NCBI GenBank assembly: GCA_020055645.1
Contig: CM034548.1
Location: 21,668,701 to 21,732,700, forward strand
Length of the DNA stretch: 64,000 nucleotides
Direction: 5' to 3'
Origin: Tomocerus qinae
Taxonomy: Eukaryota; Arthropoda; Collembola; Entomobryomorpha; Tomoceridae
Numbering within the stretch: position 1 is the first letter of the stretch; the number at the start of each line of letters is the position of its first letter. Below are positions 58,030-64,000 of the stretch, piece after piece. The notes beneath the pieces were generated by a model. The model was not told the DNA's origin and made no database searches. It saw nothing but the letters and a program-made list of their open reading frames with translations. The position numbers and the translations under genes are program-made.

Positions 58030-60938
58030 TCATGAGAGTCTTGGCAAGCTTGGCATATCGCTACTGACCTGCTGTAGGAATTTCCGTGAGAATTGTTGTT
58101 GGTGGGCTACTGTTTGTGCTGTAGTGGGATAAAAGTAATGATGTTGAAGTGGACTAGTTGCGGCTGCTGCAGCCAGCGACTGATCTTTTGACACGAATCT
58201 CTTCCTTCTCCACAAATACAACCAGGCAAAGATCATCGCCACCTGAACCATAAGGAGGACAGAGCCGCAGAGCAGAAGTCCCATTGTGTTCAGACATGTT
58301 CCCGCCACTGACCGAGATGTCGTCACTACGTTGTCCTCCTCATTCTCCGATTCCTCCTCTACCTTTTGCCCGTTTTCGTCGAACTTGAACCGATCTGCAA
58401 TTCGGATGCTGTTGATCACCAAAAGATTCTCAGGAGTTCCTCCTACATCAGGCTGGACAGTTGTGGATACCAAAGACCCTTCAGGGGCAGTGGGCCAGCT
58501 GCGACGACGTCTGCGTCCGTAGGAGTTGGCTTGGAATTGACCGCCAGTTGAAGGATCTGAAGGCACTGAACAATCGGCGGGTTGGCACGAAGGGAGACAA
58601 GGGGTGACCAGAGCCTGGAATTGTACTACTTCGGAAGTGGGGAATTTAAAGGCCTCAAAAGGAGCCTGGAGGATTTTTCCGCTGTTGTTATGCTGGGAGA
58701 CAGAGCCCATGATGGATGGATCCGTGGGGCACCCTCTCGAGTCAATTAATACGATTTCCGCTCCGTCTGAGCCGTCCATTGCGATTAGTTCTCGCACAAA
58801 TATTTCATACGGACTGTTGGCATCGACAATCTCGAAGCGCAGTGAGAGGGGATCTCCAACCTGTTCATAAAGTACACAACAACTCCAATTTTAAATCACT
58901 CCGTCAATCCAATTTTATTTCTTTCATTCTCGTCTACCCACTCACTCGACTCAACAGCCGCCGTCTCTTCAATTCTATTATCAAGATGACGTGTGACAGG
59001 CAGCCCATGTAAAATATTTCCAAACACTCTACTCACATACACCAATCTACTACTACATACCCTCCGGACATGGACACAGTAATTTCGGCTTGACTTCTGC
59101 TCTGCTTCTCATTCCATCTCACTTACCAAATAATAAAATATTTTCTGTCCTCTATTCTCATTATACTGAAACTGGCAGGAATGCATAGGCACTCGGCCAT
59201 TATAACTCACTTTAATGAATGTTATTAGCTGTACAGAGGTAGACTCTGTGTCCATCCGAGTAAGACTGTGTAAAAAGTGCCATTATAATTGTACTGCTAC
59301 ATCATAATACGAATGTCTGTATTTAAGTATTCTTTGACATGAGAGAATATTATTATAGTAGGAGAAGAGGTAATAATTAGACACCGGTACTATTGTCACG
59401 TGGTAGGTATCTATATTTAAACAATATTACGGATCGACTCCTACAGCTCAGCTTCTACTATTGTGTAATGGCGTGTCAACAGCCACTTGATTCCTAAATG
59501 TCCTAAACTTCCTGAGTCATGCAGTTTGTTCAGATATCTACTTATACTGTTATGATACCAATGCCAAAATCCTATTCACTTTACTATGTAAGCAGACCAA
59601 GTAATTATCTTCTCTACCTATCTTCTAAACCATCACTAAAAAATTTATGCACTCTTCGTGTCATAATCCCACATCATTACACGTCGCAATAAACCATTTA
59701 GTAAAAAGTATAAGTCAAACTATCCTTTAGTGATACTATACTGCCGTACATATTTATTGCTGCCATTTCACTACAATACGCACTGTATGTACCAGTAGTA
59801 GTAGCTTACATTTAAACTACCTGTACCATTACACATAGTGTCATGTCAACATGGCATATAACTTAATTACACCTTCACATTACTTCGGCTGACTAAAAGT
59901 TTGTCTACAAAAATATATTTGACTTGCTAAATCATTAGCCTCGTCCGGGAATGTACTTCGGCGTTTTCATGGTTTTCGTTTGCATATTTCAAACGAGTAT
60001 TAATTATTCTAGCTGTTTATTGAAAGGAACATCTATATTTTATTTGTGTGGTAGAGTGAGAGTATGACGAAAGTAATAGTTTGTACTTAAGGGTATTATA
60101 AGTAAATATTAATTTGGTAGGAGTGAAATAGCTAACCTGAGCAGTAGCAATATCTCCTCCGCCTCTATTGGTAATCCGCATGGTAACATTAGGTGATGGG
60201 ACGACAGCAGACTCGCTTCCCATTGATTGTATTTGTCCATTGACTTGTAAATCGATGCTGTGTGCGACGCTGCGATTTTCTAGATGGAAAGAGCACCTGA
60301 GGGCGAATCCCAAATCGGAGCTGGTCATGATCTGATCATGATGCTGGAGGACAAGGTCAGCAGCAAAGCGGCCGGGCTCTTCCTGTTTGACGCCGCAGGC
60401 AGGATCTGCATAGTCCATGTTCATCTCGAAAGTCATGCTGTTGTTGACATCAAGGACGCAGGAGTTGGGACGGGAGCGGGAGTAGACTTTTCCATTGAAG
60501 ACTTTGTTGGTGGAGAGGAGGGCGACGAGATGGTTGGCTCTGCAGTCCAGAGAGACGTTGTAACAAGCTCCTCGCTCCCAAGACACACTACCGTTCATGA
60601 TGAGATAAGGCTCTTCCACTTGAGTGACGGTGACTGAAGCGTGATGGCTGAGGCGACACACGCCTTCGAAATCAAAAGTGTGGCAACGGAACGGAGCGTC
60701 CAGACAGAGTTGGCGACACTCTTCAATGCTGCTGACTCCTTCGTGCAGAGAATCAACGGTTTTGAGAAGACGGTCTTCGATTTTCTTGAATTCGCACATT
60801 TTATTAGGCTCGGACACACATTGACTCTCCATGAAGTCCACATTGGGCTGAGCGACAAAGCGAGATGATTGACTTACGCTGTAGCGGTCAATGTCACTCA
60901 AACTGCACTCACTCAAAGATATGTCCCATGTTGCTGAT
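58030..60938 (-). CDS. PAN/apple and ZP-domain transmembrane protein, C-terminal two exons
   Basis: Apical extracellular-matrix protein of the arthropod PAN+ZP group (neyo, nyobe, morpheyus, trynity in flies), which shape cuticle and anchor epithelium to matrix. Exons 60938-60137 and 58860-58030 join in phase 0 (ATAQ|VGDPLSLRF). Order: a PAN/apple module (CEFKKI, ECRQLCLDAPFRCHTFDFEG, CRLS); a ZP domain (CYNVSLDC, NKVFNGKVYSR, CGVKQEEPGRFAADLVLQ, DSRGCPTDPSIMG, TPCLPSCQPADC); a basic RRRRR furin-type site (58501-58515) followed by Ser-Trp; one membrane span (MGLLLCGSVLLMVQVAMIFA); and a cytoplasmic tail with Ala- and Gln-rich parts. The cleavage-then-TM layout is standard for ZP proteins. The first base of exon 60938 completes a codon, so signal peptide and further exons lie upstream and were not found, perhaps outside the window. 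The exact ortholog cannot be decided. Confidence 0.88.
58861..60136. other. Intron of the ZP gene
   Basis: Phase-0 intron splitting the ZP domain between its N- and C-terminal halves. AT-rich; no coding sequence or repeat of note. Confidence 0.7.
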
Positions 60939-62395
60939 CTGAAAATGGAAAATTGATACAGGCATATTAATACATTTTTTACTGTTAGAGCAGGATAGCT
61001 AATGGTAGGACAGTTAAGATACTGATGGCCATCATCACTTGAAATTCATAGCACTTGGCTAGGTATGACAACTTGTATCAACGGAAAAACTCATTAACAG
61101 TTGACTATTCAACTCCAAATAAGGTCCTCTCCCTAATGAGGATGAGTGAGTCTAATGCATTCCACTCACCAACCATTTGGCTTACTTCGCATGGCACTAA
61201 AAACGCCAATGAATGAATTTTACGCTGACTCAACTGAAACACTTAAATAGTTATTCATTGTAGAACGCTCTCTTGTCCCTGGCCATTTCAAAGAATCTCA
61301 CTTCACTGTCTTAACGACTTGACCAAAATATTAACAGCCATTCAACGAGTGGACACTCAATGAGCCTTTCTATTCACACTGAGAGACAGATTCAGACCGG
61401 CACACTGTGCTCCCCAACTATAATGTCTTCACCAACATTCATGTCACACTAAATATATTTATCATCAAATCCACCTGGGATCATGTCTTGGCCACCATTT
61501 AATAACGTTACTATTTATTACTACTATACTATCACTACATTCAATCATTTTATATTTTCCAGCACACAAAGGAGCTGCGTAGCTAAATACAATTAATAAA
61601 TAACCTATTATGCATTCTCCTTAGCATTTTTGTCAGGCCAATTAATGAACAGTTCGCTAAAAAGTGTGTTCTTATTTATAATAAAAATAACTGAATCATA
61701 ATTTAACTACGTATTCATATAATGGCATATAAAATCGGTCAAAGCACCTTCCCCTGTGTGTTCGATCATAATAAAATGATATTTATAGTTTTTTCCTCCT
61801 TCTTTTATGAGCTATTTAGCTATGCATTGATTATAGACACTTGAATTTAAATGTTTTTCTTCCTAATGCATTTATTTAGTGATGTTGACTTGGCTTTAGT
61901 TTGTAAATTGCAGCTTGCGTTTAAAGAATTGTCATGAATGTATAATCTTTGACTTCTAATTGGCAGACTGACTGACAGATATTGATGAGATGAGATGATG
62001 CGATGAAAGCAATTAGGTTTTTTATGTAAAAGACGTAACGTCGATGTCGTCACGTTGTGTGATTTCCGTTCAATTTGGCCATTAAATGAGATAAGAAGAT
62101 TAAACTCTGTTCTGTGTAATGTAATCCCATTTGACACTTATGGCTTATAGAATTACGTGGTTGATTTGGCACACACAATTGAGCCTCAGTATGTCAGAGT
62201 CATGGGAAGTAGACGAAGAAGAGTGAAGTAAGAGAGGGGCAGAGTGGGAATCGGTCAGTGAGACAGACAGACAGATAAGTAAAGAGATACCTCAGAGATA
62301 GATAGCTGAGCATCTCCAGTCCAGCAATCGATTACCTACCTCCAATTGTCCTACTACTTGCTACAGTCAATTATTTCGTGTGAATTTCATTTCAG
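60939..62395. other. Upstream intron or flank of the ZP gene
   Basis: No supported exon. GACA/GATA-type simple sequence lies near 62260-62310. The last bases before 62396 (TTTCATTTCAG) form a good plus-strand acceptor for the next gene, so part of this stretch is probably also an intron of that gene, transcribed opposite to the ZP gene. Confidence 0.45.
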
Positions 62396-63322
62396 GATTG
62401 GAATTGGACGCTTTTTTGCTCATCACTGCCTTTCTGTTGTTGTTCAGCTCATATTATGGATGCGTTCTAAGGAGATGCCGTTATGCACTAAGCGATGAAG
62501 CCGCACCCCAACTGCCCCTCGGCATTGTTGGTAAACTATCCCGTTTGGCCTTCTGGCCTTGCTTCATCTTCACAAAAACCATAGATAAAGCCATTGACCA
62601 CAATAACCTACTAAAGGTGTGGGTTACATTTGCATCTTCTACATGCATATCCTCGTTGCGTACACTTCACTTGACTTTGAGTGTGGACGACGCCAGGAGA
62701 TAAGACGTTCACTTGCTCATCTTCCCTCACCTGACTTGGTTCGTCGTGGATGCATCTTCTTATGGTCATTCATTTCACTCCACATATCCTCCTATCCTAC
62801 TACATGCAGATCACATTCACCTATTTACTTAGGTACTTTTGAGGATTGTATGGAAAACCTCCGAGTTCCCAGTTCCCATCATGTCACAAATTCACATGGG
62901 CATGACTCAACAAACTCATAGGTTCAATACCATTGTAACAATAATTGTGTCATTGTCATTTCAACTTTTATTTACATTGCACTATTTACTCGGCATAAAA
63001 TACGCAATAAAATTTTAAGTATGCCTTTTTAATTATAATGTACTTAATACCTATAATAGTATTTATTTTGGTTTGTCAATGAGACAAAATATTTCCTTAT
63101 CACTACTCTCTGGGCTAATAATTAATTTTCAATCCCCAGTACAGTTAGCACATTTAAAAAATATTTTAATAGTGCCTCCCATATTGAGATTATGTTTTGC
63201 ATGAGCACCATTGTCTCAAGGTACCTGGTGCATTTCTCATTAGGTATCAGCATCTACAGGATGAAGATTGGGCGATGCTGATTTTACTGGCTCGGTACAG
63301 TAAACCTAAACAATTGTATGCA
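62396..63322 (+). CDS. Two internal exons of an unrecognised membrane protein
   Basis: Exons 62396-62616 and 63260-63322 share matching phases (phase 0 at AAG|GTGTGG, acceptor CTACAG|GAT, next donor GCA|GTAAGT), with 94 complete codons plus a split first codon. The first exon begins with a hydrophobic span (AFLLLFSSYYGCVL) followed by basic RRCRYAL, an Ala/Pro linker and KLSRLAFWPCFIFTKTIDKA. The second is DEDWAMLILLARYSKPKQLYA. The first exon's opening bases complete a codon, so an upstream exon exists, and the last donor implies more downstream beyond the window. I do not recognise the family. A GTG at 62380 would allow a read-through start but is not convincing. It lies divergent from the ZP gene. 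Confidence 0.5.
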
Positions 63323-64000
63323 GTAAGTCAATTAATAGTTTGATTTTGAACAGCGTAGTGTATTTTTACGGATTGCACTGGTGCACTGCATTGTATATAG
63401 TAATTGAGTAGGAGGCATAGACAGAGAGATGCACAATCCTTCCTCTATAGTGTTTACTGATGCATACGTAATTATTATGTCTAACAATTAGCTGGTAATA
63501 ATGATTCACTCTAGTAAACTATTCACTGCTGAATATTCACCTACTTAATAAACCGTAATAGGGAGAATTCAAAAAATCTTACATAACTCTAACTGTTACT
63601 GTCTATGATGGGTTATGTTTTGCTAAGATAGGTAACTAACTTGAAAACAATTAACGCATTGTCAGTCAGCATCACAATTATTCCATCTGTCGATTAACAA
63701 TTCAAATCTCATCTTATGTACTATAAGTAGGTACTAAACTTACATAATATTGGGTAATAATTACAATCTTGACTAACAAACTTGAAGATGCAACAAAAAT
63801 ATGCATTCCTATTATTTGTGATCTCGTGCATAAAGCAATTAAACATGATATTCTAACATTGCGTTACAAACTTTGGTAGAATTATAGTTCTTACAGTTTC
63901 TAATATTATGTTATTAAATATTTTTATAAATGTTTACCTAATTGGTTTCAGTGTGGTAAACTTTTACGATTCATTCATTAAATGAATGTAGCGTGACATA
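63323..64000. other. Intronic or intergenic tail of the window
   Basis: AT-rich sequence following a strong plus-strand donor; probably intron of the gene begun at 62396. No exon seen. Confidence 0.4.

Noticed and set aside
61170-61196. 27-base candidate exon (TTTTTAG acceptor, GTGAGT donor) upstream of the ZP exons
   Set aside because: Both splice sites are good, but joining it to 60938 creates a stop at the junction in the only compatible phase.
1-64000. tRNA genes, rRNA genes and CRISPR arrays
   Set aside because: I looked for tRNA B-box motifs and regularly spaced repeats with unique spacers and saw none; the tandem arrays present have no spacers.

Overview
The window is AT-rich nuclear DNA of an arthropod, most likely a crustacean; that placement is inference from protein families and gene structure, and no species is claimed. 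Genes carry many GT-AG introns, and there is a LINE-type retrotransposon, a TA-flanked MITE and several local repeat arrays. The coding models below were built by joining exons whose splice phases match.

Layout. 0.6-25.1 kb (minus): one very large lipid-transfer protein gene of the apolipophorin / crustacean large discoidal lipoprotein type. It has 18 coding exons, 17,328 coding bases and 5,775 residues, running from a signal peptide through an N-terminal lipid-transfer module, a furin site, about 4,000 residues of beta-strand repeats, an alpha-helical stretch, a VWD domain and a VWA-like domain to a cysteine-rich tail. 28.6-32.9 kb (plus): hydroxymethylglutaryl-CoA synthase, 7 exons, 470 residues, with a mariner-type MITE in its first intron. 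33.4-34.3 kb (minus): RBM8A/Y14 (tsunagi), a core exon-junction-complex protein, 4 exons, 167 residues, tail to tail with HMG-CoA synthase. 35.4-40.7 kb: a decayed PHD-endonuclease-RT LINE lying between two inverted copies of a 327-bp repeat. 43.2-44.6 kb: a tandem array and a short non-autonomous element. 44.6-45.1 kb (minus), perhaps extending to 56.8 kb: an unrecognised small gene whose product carries a KEN motif. 58.0-60.9 kb (minus): C-terminal part of a PAN/apple plus ZP-domain transmembrane protein of the neyo/nyobe/morpheyus/trynity type. 62.4-63.3 kb (plus): two in-phase exons of an unrecognised membrane protein.

Function. The first two genes both serve lipid metabolism: a circulating lipoprotein scaffold and the entry enzyme of the mevalonate pathway. 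They are divergent with about 3.4 kb between them. The ZP protein belongs to the apical extracellular matrix (cuticle) machinery. RBM8A is a housekeeping RNA-binding protein. Nothing in the sequence links these genes functionally beyond the shared lipid theme.

Most of 45-58 kb is non-coding as far as can be seen. The most unusual features are the exceptional length and roughly 52-residue periodicity of the lipoprotein, an intronic array of a 12-base motif in both orientations, and the small KEN-motif gene.
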